Assembly: GCA_002503825.1 (NCBI GenBank)
Contig: DASP01000001.1
Coordinates: forward strand, 62,001-126,000
Origin: Methanoregulaceae archaeon UBA467
GTDB taxonomy: Archaea; Halobacteriota; Methanomicrobia; Methanomicrobiales; Methanospirillaceae
Reading direction: 5' to 3'
DNA length: 64,000 nt
Positions 54,088-62,043 of the stretch are shown one piece after another. Each line of letters opens with the position of its first letter. The stretch's first letter is position 1. The position numbers and the translations under genes were made by a program. Under the pieces are notes generated by a model. The model was not told the DNA's origin. It did no database searches and was given only the letters and a program-made list of their open reading frames with translations.

Positions 54088-55326
54088 ATGTCATATCTGG
54101 CCACCACTGACAGTGAGATCGCAGATATCATAGAAAAAGAACGTTTGCGACAGACGAACGGGCTTGAGCTGATAGCATCCGAAAACCTGGTGAGCAGGGC
54201 GGTGCTGGAAGCAATGGGCTCGATAATGACTAATAAATATGCTGAAGGTTATCCCGGCAAAAGGTATTACGGAGGCTGTGAGTTCCATGACATGGCTGAA
54301 AATATTGCCCGCGACCGCCTGAAGCAGCTGTTTGGAGCAGAACATGCAAATGTACAGCCGCATTCGGGCACCCAGGCCAACATGGCGGTTTATTTTGCAT
54401 ATATGAACCTTGGCGATACCCTGATGAGCATGAAACTTTCCCAGGGCGGGCATCTCTCCCACGGTTCACCGGTCAGTTTCACCGGCAAGTTCTACAAGGT
54501 GGTCCAGTACGGTGTTGACCCCGAAACCGAAATGATCGACTATGGTGTCGTTGAAGAAATGGCCAGAAAAGAAAAGCCAAAGATGCTCGTGTGCGGTGCG
54601 TCCGCATATTCCCGGACCATCGACTTCAAGGCATTCCAGGAGATTGCCGACAGTGTCGGTGCGTATTGCATGGCTGATATTGCTCATATTGCAGGTCTCT
54701 GTGCAACAGGAACACACCCGAATTCGGTAAATGTGGTAGACTTCACCACCACAACGACGCACAAGACACTCAGGGGTCCTCGTGGCGGCGCAATCATGTG
54801 CGATAACGAATATGCTCAGGCAATTGACAAAGCAGTGTTTCCCGGAATGCAGGGTGGACCGCTCATGCATACCATCACCGCAAAGGCCGTATGTTTCAAG
54901 GAGGCCCTGCGGCCTTCATTTAAGGATTACTGTATACAGGTCATTAAAAATGCCCGTGCCATGGCAGAGGTGCTGGGAGACAACGGCCTTCGCCTTGTAT
55001 CGGGCGGGACCGACAATCATCTCATTCTCCTTGACCTTACTGCGCAGGGTATCACCGGGCTCGAGGCAGAGGTTGCACTCGGCAAAGCCGGCATCACGGT
55101 CAACAAAAATACAATACCCAACGAAAACAGGAGTCCCTTTGTCACAAGCGGGTTGCGGGTTGGCACCCCTGCAGTGACATCACGCGGCATGAAAGAGCCG
55201 GAAATGAGGATAATCGGTGAATATATCTCAACAATCTTAAAGGACATCAAAGACGAATCAAGGATTAAAAAGATCGGGAAAGAAGTTGAGACGCTCTCCA
55301 GCAGATACACCCTGTACCCTGAATGA
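54088..55326 (+). CDS. glyA: Serine hydroxymethyltransferase
   Basis: Interconverts serine and glycine, passing a one-carbon unit to tetrahydrofolate or tetrahydromethanopterin. The 412-residue PLP enzyme begins with a normal N-terminus (TDSEIADIIEKERLRQTNGLELIASENLVS). Other hallmarks are NKYAEGYPGKRYYGGCEFHD, QPHSGTQANMAVYFA, and TTTTHKTLRGPRGG with the PLP lysine. Its partner folD follows one base after the stop, so the pair makes and uses methylene-tetrahydropterin. Serine would come from serA, also in this window. The presence of folD suggests folate as the carrier, as shown for some other methanogens. Confidence 0.97.
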   Translation: MSYLATTDSEIADIIEKERLRQTNGLELIASENLVSRAVLEAMGSIMTNKYAEGYPGKRYYGGCEFHDMAENIARDRLKQLFGAEHANVQPHSGTQANMAVYFAYMNLGDTLMSMKLSQGGHLSHGSPVSFTGKFYKVVQYGVDPETEMIDYGVVEEMARKEKPKMLVCGASAYSRTIDFKAFQEIADSVGAYCMADIAHIAGLCATGTHPNSVNVVDFTTTTTHKTLRGPRGGAIMCDNEYAQAIDKAVFPGMQGGPLMHTITAKAVCFKEALRPSFKDYCIQVIKNARAMAEVLGDNGLRLVSGGTDNHLILLDLTAQGITGLEAEVALGKAGITVNKNTIPNENRSPFVTSGLRVGTPAVTSRGMKEPEMRIIGEYISTILKDIKDESRIKKIGKEVETLSSRYTLYPE

Positions 55327-55327
55327 T

Positions 55328-56170
55328 ATGATAATCGACGGCAAAAAAATTTCAGAGAAACGGCTCGAGCTCTTACGGGAAGAGATCGACGAGTCCGGAT
55401 TATACCCAAGACTCGCAACGGTCATCGCCGGTGATGACCCGGCCTCAAAAATGTATGTCAGGATGAAGCACCAGGCATGCGAAAAGGTTCATATCGGGTC
55501 AATCGGGATCAGTCTTCCGCCGGATGCAGGTACTTCCGATGTCCTTGAAGAGATAAAAAAACTCAACAATGATCCCGATATCAGTGGGATCCTTGTCCAG
55601 CTCCCGCTTCCTGCGGGCGTGGATACGATGAAAGTAATCGAAGCCGTATCACCGGCGAAAGATGTAGACGGCTTTCACCCGTACAATATCGGCAGGCTCA
55701 TGAGCGGGCACCCCGTGTATGCACCCTGCACGCCCAAAGGTATCATGACCCTTCTGGAAGAGTGTAACATAAGCATTGAAGGGAAAAAAGCAGTCGTCGT
55801 CGGCCGTAGTATTGAGGTGGGCAGGCCCATGGCAGCCCTCCTCCTGAATGCAGACGCAACCGTGACCATATGCCACAGCCGGACAAAAAACCTTGCCGCT
55901 GAGACATCTTCCGCAGACATCCTCGTGAGCGCGGCAGGAAAGGCGCGCTTTATCACCGCCGACATGGTGAAGGATAATGCCGTGGTAATCGATGTCGGTA
56001 CCAATTATATCGACGGGAAACTCTGTGGCGACGTGGACTTTGAGAATGTCAGGGATAAAGCGGCGGCAATCACACCTGTCCCCGGCGGGGTAGGACCCAT
56101 GACCATCGCCACCCTGATGGAGAATACATATCTCGCCGCCAAGTTCTCTCTATGTTCAATTGTACTGTAA
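55328..56170 (+). CDS. folD: Methylenetetrahydrofolate dehydrogenase / methenyltetrahydrofolate cyclohydrolase
   Basis: Bifunctional one-carbon enzyme of 280 residues. The catalytic core is SKMYVRMKHQACEKVHIGSIG with Tyr and Lys, and GILVQLPLPAGVD is the family signature. PAKDVDGFHPYNIGRL and the NADP-binding VVVGRSIEVGRPMAALLL follow, then ITPVPGGVGPMTIATLMENT. The start ATG 55328 lies two bases after the glyA stop region. The 3' end overlaps the folP-like gene by 19 bp. In a methanogen, where tetrahydromethanopterin serves energy metabolism, FolD points to a separate folate pool for biosynthesis. Confidence 0.96.
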   Translation: MIIDGKKISEKRLELLREEIDESGLYPRLATVIAGDDPASKMYVRMKHQACEKVHIGSIGISLPPDAGTSDVLEEIKKLNNDPDISGILVQLPLPAGVDTMKVIEAVSPAKDVDGFHPYNIGRLMSGHPVYAPCTPKGIMTLLEECNISIEGKKAVVVGRSIEVGRPMAALLLNADATVTICHSRTKNLAAETSSADILVSAAGKARFITADMVKDNAVVIDVGTNYIDGKLCGDVDFENVRDKAAAITPVPGGVGPMTIATLMENTYLAAKFSLCSIVL

Positions 56171-56964
56171 ACGGGATCAATATCGGACCAAAGTATCCGG
56201 TCAGGCTCGCGGGCGTCATAAACTGCAGCCATGAATCCTTTTTTTCAGGATCATATGTCCCGTCTGGAAATGTCAGGGAGCGTTCGTACCAGATGACTGA
56301 CCTGGGGGCAGATATCATCGATATCGGAGCCCGCAGCACTGCCCCGGGCAAACCTCCCGTGAGCGAGGTGACAGAAAAAAGACGAATGGAGATGGCCCTC
56401 AGCGAACTGGACGGTTCAGGAATAACCGTATCCGTCGATACGGCAATCCCCTCTGTTCTTGAGGCATGCCTGAAACACGATATCCACCTCGTAAATGATA
56501 TAGGGGGTCTTACCGATCAGCGGTTCGGCAATATTTTAGGCGATTCGGGACTCCCGGCCATCCTTATGGCATCCGGGGCCGGACCCGGGGACGCATGCGG
56601 CTTTGATGAAACCATGAATGCTCTCGCCAGTGTCATCCGGCGGTGCAGGGATCACGAAGTTCGTGAATATATCCTTGACCCTGCAATTGGCCTGTGGACC
56701 CCCGGCCGGACCGTGGAGATGGACTGGGAATTATCAAGAAGATTCAAAGACTTTACATCTTTCGGACGACCCCTGCTCGCGGCCGTGTCAAGAAAAACAT
56801 TTCTCGGGGCCCCTGCCGGCCAGCCGCCCGAAGACCGGCTCCCGGCAACGCTGGGGCTGACGGCACTGCTCATTTATGCAGGAGCAGACCTTGTCAGGTG
56901 CCATGATGTAAAAGAGACTGCTGATGTTATCCGGGTCGTTTCACGTTTCAGCGGGAGAGTGTGA
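56152..56964 (+). CDS. Dihydropteroate synthase-like protein
   Basis: A 270-residue TIM-barrel protein of the pterin-binding DHPS fold. RLAGVINCSHESFFSGSYV corresponds to the N-x-T-P-D-S-F pterin motif but deviates (Cys-Ser-His-Glu-Ser), while GADIIDIGARSTAPG and VNDIGGLTD fit well and LLAAVSRKTFLGA matches the conserved SRK segment. It may make dihydropteroate for folate, or act in methanopterin biosynthesis, where DHPS homologues of methanogens have been proposed but their step is not settled. It overlaps folD by 19 bp and cofE by 4 bp, so one unit serves pterin, one-carbon and F420 needs. Confidence 0.8.
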   Translation: MFNCTVNGINIGPKYPVRLAGVINCSHESFFSGSYVPSGNVRERSYQMTDLGADIIDIGARSTAPGKPPVSEVTEKRRMEMALSELDGSGITVSVDTAIPSVLEACLKHDIHLVNDIGGLTDQRFGNILGDSGLPAILMASGAGPGDACGFDETMNALASVIRRCRDHEVREYILDPAIGLWTPGRTVEMDWELSRRFKDFTSFGRPLLAAVSRKTFLGAPAGQPPEDRLPATLGLTALLIYAGADLVRCHDVKETADVIRVVSRFSGRV

Positions 56965-57749
56965 AATTCATGAACAGTTCTTTTCAGGTAACCGGCATTC
57001 CCACGGGAATTATCCGGCAGGGTGACGATATTGCAGCATGCCTTATCAGGTCAGTGCAGGAATCACTGGCTGGAAATTTCGAAAACGACGATATTCTGGT
57101 CATTGCAGAGACCGCTCTGGCAACCGCCGAGGGCCAGGTAATCGCACTTTCGGAGGTTACGCCCGGGGATCTTGCACGGGAAACCGGGCTGAAATACGGG
57201 ATGGACCCCAGGGTAGCACAGGTTGTCCTCGATGAGAGCGATACCGTTGTCGGGGGCATCCCGGGTTTTCTCCTTTCAATGAAAAACGGCACGCTTCTTC
57301 CGAACGCCGGGATCGATGCATCCAACGCTCCACCCGGCTGTGTCGTGCTGCTGCCGCGGGACCCGGATAAAAGTGCAGAATCATTGCGAAAGGAGATTAA
57401 GGCCAGTTGTAACAGGGAAATCGCAGTGATTATCGCTGACAGCCGGACACATGCCATGCGTGTGGGCTGCAGCGGTGTTGCCATCGGTTGTTCCGGGATC
57501 CCCTCCGTCATTGATGACCGTGGGAGGACCGATCTTTTTGGCAGGACACTGGAAGTGACAAAGCAGGCACTGGCAGATAACCTCGCATCAGCTGCCGAGA
57601 TCGTGATGGGTGAAGCTGACGAATGTACGCCTGCCGCACTGATCCGCGGGTTGGGCATCCCGGTGTCCGAACAATCCGGTGTCGAGACCATTGAAGCTGA
57701 AGAATGCCTCTTCATGGGACTCATTTCAAGAAATAAGGATAAAAATTGA
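56961..57749 (+). CDS. cofE: Coenzyme F420:L-glutamate ligase
   Basis: Adds the gamma-linked glutamates to F420-0, using GTP, to give the mature coenzyme F420. The 262-residue protein shows the CofE sequence from end to end: FQVTGIPTGIIRQGDDIA, DDILVIAETALATAEGQVI, GLLPNAGID-like TLLPNAGIDASNAPPG, IADSRTHAMRVGCSGVAIG, and DDRGRTDLFGRTLEVTKQALADNLASAAEIVMGEADE. GTG 56961 or ATG 56970 may be the start; either overlaps the folP-like stop closely. It is convergent with cofC, which makes the precursor of F420-0. Repeat fragment F lies between them. Confidence 0.95.
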   Translation: MKFMNSSFQVTGIPTGIIRQGDDIAACLIRSVQESLAGNFENDDILVIAETALATAEGQVIALSEVTPGDLARETGLKYGMDPRVAQVVLDESDTVVGGIPGFLLSMKNGTLLPNAGIDASNAPPGCVVLLPRDPDKSAESLRKEIKASCNREIAVIIADSRTHAMRVGCSGVAIGCSGIPSVIDDRGRTDLFGRTLEVTKQALADNLASAAEIVMGEADECTPAALIRGLGIPVSEQSGVETIEAEECLFMGLISRNKDKN

Positions 57750-57770
57750 ATATTTGGCATGTTTAAATTC

Positions 57771-57832
57771 TCCCCGTTCTCTCACTATTCTTCTTTTGCC
57801 GCATACCTCATTGCGACACTCCCGGTCCCTCA
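57771..57832 (+). repeat. Dispersed intergenic repeat, fragment F
   Basis: Only the first ~60 bp of the repeat: TCTCACTATTCTTCTTTTGCCGCA, CCTCATTGCGACACTCCCGG. It ends where the convergent cofC gene begins, so it may have been cut short there, or the insertion may have preceded the gene end. Confidence 0.7.
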
Positions 57833-58462
57833 TGCTTTTTCTTCGCGGACTATACCCACCCGGCCTTTCTCGATCAGAAGCCGGAATCCAAGCTCCTCAA
57901 GACAGGCCCTGCTTTTACCCCGCCCGTGGATGAGGAGTTCAACAAGGTCTTCCTTTTCGTCGACGTCCGTGTGAAGGCGGAATGAATCTATCACTTCACA
58001 TAACAGCCCGCGTTCCTCTGCAATCCTCATGTGCTTGAGAAAACTTGCCCCGTAATAGTCGACACGGTAAGACTCGCCCGAAGAAAGGAATATTGCATTT
58101 GTCCCGCCTCCCCTTCCCGGGACAATCGACATTCCCGCGCTTTCCGTTACCATTCTCTTCACTGCATCACCCGTTGCGAGAGGAAGGTCGGCCATCAGTA
58201 TCAGCACCGGGCCGGGCGTCTTTGAGAGCAGATCGTTAAGGGCCTCATTTAGTCCGGCCGTGTTAACAAGGACCTGGTAATCACTGAATTTGTAAGCTTC
58301 AGTGGAAAGGATCAGGGGAATGCACCCTGCACCTTCTGCGGCCCCTATGACATCGGCAAGCATCATCTCTGCAAAATTCTCCCGTTCTGCCTGGTCAAGT
58401 ATGCACGAGAGACGGGTCTTCGGGTTCCTCGGTTTGAAAGGGATAACTGCCGGTATCAACAT
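57830..58462 (-). CDS. cofC: 2-phospho-L-lactate guanylyltransferase
   Basis: Activates 2-phospholactate with GTP to lactyl-2-diphospho-5'-guanosine, an early step of coenzyme F420 synthesis. The 210-residue nucleotidyltransferase starts MLIPAVIPFKPRNPKTRLSCILD, typical of CofC, with the NTP-binding basic loop. LILMADLPLATGDAVKRMV holds the metal-binding Asp, and IVPGRGGGTNAIFLSSG and DYYGASFLKHM follow. It converges on cofE and is divergent from cofG; three F420 genes thus cluster here. The C-terminal ~10 residues reach into the repeat fragment. Confidence 0.95.
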   Translation of the reverse strand: MLIPAVIPFKPRNPKTRLSCILDQAERENFAEMMLADVIGAAEGAGCIPLILSTEAYKFSDYQVLVNTAGLNEALNDLLSKTPGPVLILMADLPLATGDAVKRMVTESAGMSIVPGRGGGTNAIFLSSGESYRVDYYGASFLKHMRIAEERGLLCEVIDSFRLHTDVDEKEDLVELLIHGRGKSRACLEELGFRLLIEKGRVGIVREEKA

Positions 58463-58575
58463 TTACCTACGGGTTTTTTTTCGTATAATACAAATAATCA
58501 TCGTTTCAGTAGGATCAGGTCCGGGTGACCCATTCGCGGACATTATTATCCATAACGTTCATGATGTTTAATACA

Positions 58576-59562
58576 ATGAAGCAGCGGGTCATTACTTTCT
58601 CGCGAAATGTGTTTATTCCCCTGACCACCGTGTGCCATAACCGATGCGGGTACTGCTGTTTCCGGACCCCTGTCCAGGACGGGTGTATCCTCCAGCCGCA
58701 TGAGATTGAACATACCCTGCGGACCGGGGCGGCATTGGGCTGTACTGAGGCATTATTCACATTTGGAGAACGACCAGGGCTTGAACCTGGATTTAATGCA
58801 TATATTGAGAGAATCGGATACCGTGATATCCTGCACTATTGTTATTCACTCTGCGAAAACAGTATCAGCGCGGGTCTTCTCCCCCATACAAACGCAGGTA
58901 TCCTGACATTTGAAGAACTGGAGTACCTCTCGCAGGTCAATGCGAGTATGGGACTCATGCTCGAAACAACTGCTGAGATCCCGGCCCACAGGAATTCCCC
59001 CGGAAAAGACCCTGCGGTAAGGATTGAGATGTTAGAGAATGCCGGAAAATTAAAAATTCCATTTACAACCGGCCTTCTCCTTGGAATAGGAGAGAAGGAA
59101 TCCGACCGCGAAGAGTCACTGATGGTCATCCGTGACCTTCACCGCCGCTACGGGCATATACAGGAAGTAATTATACAGAATTTCTGCCCAAAGGAGAATA
59201 CCCTGATGGCCGGGTATCCCACGGTGTCACCGGATGAGATCTGCCTCTGCATCATGATGGCAAAACAGATACTTCCTGATGATATCGCAGTGCAGATCCC
59301 CCCCAACCTGGCCGATGCAGGGAGACTTATCAGGTGCGGCGTAGACGACCTCGGCGGCGTATCGCCGCTAACCATCGATTATGTCAATCCTGAACATCCA
59401 TGGCCGCAAATCGATGAACTCAGGGCGCTTGTTGGAAGTACAGAATTAAAGGAGCGGCTCTGTATCTATCCGCAATATATCAGAAGGCAATGGTACCCGG
59501 GGAGACTGGAACCCATTATTAATCAACTGCACCAAAATCTTATGGACAAGGAGAGATGGTGA
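58576..59562 (+). CDS. cofG: FO synthase subunit 1 (7,8-didemethyl-8-hydroxy-5-deazariboflavin synthase)
   Basis: Radical-SAM enzyme that, with CofH, builds the deazaflavin chromophore FO of coenzyme F420. The 328-residue protein starts MKQRVITFSRNVFIPLTTVCHNRCGYCCF, with the C-x3-C-x2-C motif for the [4Fe-4S] cluster. Later FTFGERPGLEP, GLLLGIGEKESDREESL, IQNFCPKENTLM and PPNLADAGRLIRCGVDDLGGVSP fit CofG. ATG 58576 is preferred on homology; 58525, 58561 and 58564 are in-frame alternatives. CofH is not encoded in this window. The stop is directly followed by purC, so the F420 and purine genes are probably co-transcribed. Confidence 0.93.
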   Translation: MKQRVITFSRNVFIPLTTVCHNRCGYCCFRTPVQDGCILQPHEIEHTLRTGAALGCTEALFTFGERPGLEPGFNAYIERIGYRDILHYCYSLCENSISAGLLPHTNAGILTFEELEYLSQVNASMGLMLETTAEIPAHRNSPGKDPAVRIEMLENAGKLKIPFTTGLLLGIGEKESDREESLMVIRDLHRRYGHIQEVIIQNFCPKENTLMAGYPTVSPDEICLCIMMAKQILPDDIAVQIPPNLADAGRLIRCGVDDLGGVSPLTIDYVNPEHPWPQIDELRALVGSTELKERLCIYPQYIRRQWYPGRLEPIINQLHQNLMDKERW

Positions 59563-60273
59563 ATGACACAGGGTGAACTCCTCTATTCAGGAAAAGCCAA
59601 GTCTGTCTTTTCGACAGCAACACACGGTGAACTTTTAGTAAAGTTCCGGGACGATATCACCGCATTTGATGGTGGGAAAAAAGATGTACTTACCTCGAAG
59701 GGGAGTTACAACGCGCAGGTATCTGCATTTATCTTCAGGTATCTTGAAAAGTATGGGGTTGCCACGCATTTTATCCGCATGGTTGACGACTCGGCCATGA
59801 TCGTCCGCGAGCTTCATATGATACCGCTTGAGGTTATTGTCAGGAATGTCGCCGCCGGATCGATGGTGAGAAATTATCCCGTCGACGAAGGAACTCCCCT
59901 TGTGCCCCCCGTTATTGTTATCGACTATAAAGATGATACACGTCATGATCCCATGCTGAATGACGACCTGATTGTCGCACTCAAACTTGCAACACCGGGT
60001 GAGCTCTCCATCATCAAGGATCAGGCCCTGAAGGTGAACAGTATCCTCTCCGGATTCTTTGACGAACTTGGGATCTCCCTCGTAGACTTCAAGATGGAAT
60101 TCGGCCGGCAGAATGGCAATATCTATCTCGGTGACGAGATCAGCATGGATTCAATGCGCCTGTGGGACAAACAAACCGGCGAATCTCTCGACAAGGACGT
60201 CTATCGTTTCGATAAGGGTGATGTAATGAATGTCTACCAGAAGGTAACACAAAGAATCCTCAACAGGGAGTAA
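59563..60273 (+). CDS. purC: Phosphoribosylaminoimidazole-succinocarboxamide synthase
   Basis: SAICAR synthetase, step 7 of purine biosynthesis, joining aspartate to CAIR with ATP. The 236-residue sequence starts LLYSGKAKSVFST and carries VRNVAAGSMVRNYPVDEGTPL, LVDFKMEFGRQNGNIYLGDEISMDSMRLWD and DKDVYRFDKGD, all standard. It begins one base after the cofG stop and is followed 9 bp later by purS, then purQ. The order purC-purS-purQ, without purL in view, is typical for archaea. Confidence 0.97.
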   Translation: MTQGELLYSGKAKSVFSTATHGELLVKFRDDITAFDGGKKDVLTSKGSYNAQVSAFIFRYLEKYGVATHFIRMVDDSAMIVRELHMIPLEVIVRNVAAGSMVRNYPVDEGTPLVPPVIVIDYKDDTRHDPMLNDDLIVALKLATPGELSIIKDQALKVNSILSGFFDELGISLVDFKMEFGRQNGNIYLGDEISMDSMRLWDKQTGESLDKDVYRFDKGDVMNVYQKVTQRILNRE

Positions 60274-60282
60274 TGGTTAAAA

Positions 60283-60528
60283 ATGTTGTATACTGTTAAA
60301 ATTTCAATATCGCTTAAAGAGGGAATGCTCGACCCCGAAGCCAGCGCAATCAGGCACGCACTTTTGAACCTCGGATACGAGACCGATGACCTCAGGACCA
60401 CCCGTGTATATACCATCCGTTTCAATGCGGCAGACAAGAATAACGCGAGTGAAAAAGCTACAAAAATGTGTGAACGCCTGCTTGCCAACCCTGTCATTCA
60501 TAGCTATTCCATTGAGGTCATGGGATGA
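60283..60528 (+). CDS. purS: Phosphoribosylformylglycinamidine synthase, PurS subunit
   Basis: An 81-residue structural subunit that joins the glutaminase PurQ to the synthetase PurL for the fourth step of purine synthesis. The fold and sequence are standard: VKISISLKEGMLDPEASAIRHALLNLGYETDDLRTTRVYTIRF and a C-terminal ANPVIHSYSIEVMG. Its stop overlaps the purQ start by 4 bp, giving coupled translation and equal stoichiometry. PurL itself is not in this window. Confidence 0.95.
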   Translation: MLYTVKISISLKEGMLDPEASAIRHALLNLGYETDDLRTTRVYTIRFNAADKNNASEKATKMCERLLANPVIHSYSIEVMG

Positions 60529-61223
60529 AATTTGCAGTTGTCCAGTTTGGGGGAAGTAACTGTGATCGCGATGCCGCATACGTGCTCTCTGAGTTATGCG
60601 GCGTTGATACGGATCTTGTATGGTATAAAGACGGCATCTCGCCCTCTTATGACGCCGTTATCTTACCCGGGGGATTCAGTTACGGGGATTATCTCCGGGC
60701 AGGGGCAATTGCGGCCAGAACACAGGTTATGGATGATATCCGCCGTCATGTAAAAGAGGGTAAGCTTCTGCTCGGCATCTGCAACGGAGCACAGATCTGT
60801 GCCGAAAGCGGCTTCGTTCCCGGAGTTTTTACCATAAATGCATACCCGAAATTTGTATGCAGGCCCGTATACCTCAAAGTCGAGACAACTGACTCGCCAT
60901 TTACATCGCTTTACAGGGAGGGTGAGATCATACAGCTTCCGGTCGCCCATAAAGAAGGCAGGTACGTAACATCCGACCCTCTCCCTTCCGAACTTCTCAG
61001 GAACAAATGTGTTGCCTTCCGTTTCTGCAGTCCTGACGGGCAGGTTGATCCTGAATGGAATCCGAACGGCGCAGCACTCAATATTACAGGTGTGCTCAAC
61101 GAACAGCGAAATGTGCTGGCTATGATGCCGCACCCGGAGAGGGCATCGGAAAAAGTGCTCGGGTCCGACGACGGAAAGCGTATCTTTGAATCAATGATAT
61201 CATACATCGAGCAGCATGGATGA
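60525..61223 (+). CDS. purQ: Phosphoribosylformylglycinamidine synthase, glutaminase subunit PurQ
   Basis: Class I glutamine amidotransferase of 232 residues supplying ammonia to the PurL synthetase. The catalytic Cys lies in LLLGICNGAQICAESG (near residue 86), and the His-Glu pair in MMPHPERASEK near the C-terminus. FAVVQFGGSNCDRDAAY and LPGGFSYGDYLRAGAI are also typical. It overlaps purS by 4 bp and ends ~40 bp before the small ferredoxin:thioredoxin reductase-like gene, which may be the last gene of the unit. Confidence 0.97.
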   Translation: MKFAVVQFGGSNCDRDAAYVLSELCGVDTDLVWYKDGISPSYDAVILPGGFSYGDYLRAGAIAARTQVMDDIRRHVKEGKLLLGICNGAQICAESGFVPGVFTINAYPKFVCRPVYLKVETTDSPFTSLYREGEIIQLPVAHKEGRYVTSDPLPSELLRNKCVAFRFCSPDGQVDPEWNPNGAALNITGVLNEQRNVLAMMPHPERASEKVLGSDDGKRIFESMISYIEQHG

Positions 61224-61265
61224 CGGAATGATTATGAACGGGAATCAAGGAGATTTGGAAATTAT

Positions 61266-61538
61266 ATGTCTGATGCGGATCTAGAAAAGGAAATTCTTGA
61301 ATGGGCAGGTGATTACGCGAAAAAAAACGGGTGGGTACTCAACCCTGATGATAAGAAACTTGAAATTGTCATCAGGGGTCTTGCCAGAAACAAGAGTAAA
61401 TTTGGAGAGAAATACTGCCCGTGCCGTTTAAGGAGCGGTGATAAGGAAAAAGATGCGGCTATTATCTGTCCCTGCGTCTATCACAGGGATGAGGTCGAAA
61501 AAGACGGAAGCTGCCATTGTAATCTCTACTATAAATAA
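61266..61538 (+). CDS. ftrB: Ferredoxin:thioredoxin reductase catalytic-subunit-like protein
   Basis: A 90-residue iron-sulfur/disulfide protein. The cysteine pattern KYCPCRLRSG...IICPCVYHRDEVEKDGSCHCNLYYK gives the three CPC, CPC and CHC pairs of the FTR beta subunit, which bind one [4Fe-4S] cluster and an active-site disulfide next to a His. Many methanogens carry this as a free-standing protein that reduces thioredoxin-like partners with ferredoxin electrons. No variable (alpha) subunit is encoded nearby, as is usual in methanogens. It lies ~40 bp after purQ on the same strand. Confidence 0.92.
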   Translation: MSDADLEKEILEWAGDYAKKNGWVLNPDDKKLEIVIRGLARNKSKFGEKYCPCRLRSGDKEKDAAIICPCVYHRDEVEKDGSCHCNLYYK

Positions 61539-62043
61539 TAATTTTTCCGGATTTTTCAATAATGTATCAACTGCTTCAATCCTGCCGGTTCACAACTTAT
61601 TAAGAATATACGCCATATGTCAACAGCCGGTATCACTGGTATTTGAGGGTTCAGACAGGCCCCGGAAAAACGATATACCCGGAGGATACACTCCGCTCCT
61701 GCGCTGCAGCCGTGTGAATACGGGGCCGGACTCATTTATCTAATCCGGGCGCCTGAAATGTAATTTCCGATGATATCATCCGGGCCATGTTACAAGAGTG
61801 GTGCGTACCGGGTCCGGCTATGCATATCGCTGGATGGATCTCAAATCATTGTTGCGTTATTGATAAATTGCATCTAAACGGTTCTTTTGAACTCCTTCCA
61901 GTCTTATATTATTCCTGCCGGTGTATTGGCATAAGTGCGTCAACAGAGCCACTAAAGCCGATTTTTAATGCATTATTGCCCACAAACCCGTGAATAACTG
62001 AAAAACCGGCCAGACACCAGTTTAGTTGAGTCCCGGCAAAATT
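61539..62043. other. Intergenic stretch without recognised features
   Basis: A ~505-bp gap between the convergent ftrB-like and ubiB-like genes. Several short open frames cross it, none with a start signal or protein-like composition. No copy of the dispersed repeat is present, although GTCAACAGAGCC near 61938 resembles the tail of that repeat. A C/D-box RNA-like GATGATA occurs near 61772, too weak to call. Confidence 0.4.

Noticed and set aside
56984..57760. 258-codon open frame antisense to cofE
   Set aside because: It lies wholly opposite a clear CofE coding sequence and is rich in Ser, Arg and Pro as expected of an antisense shadow in GC-rich DNA.
61765..61785. Possible C/D-box RNA start (GATGATA)
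   Set aside because: No convincing D box at proper spacing, and single short matches are expected by chance.
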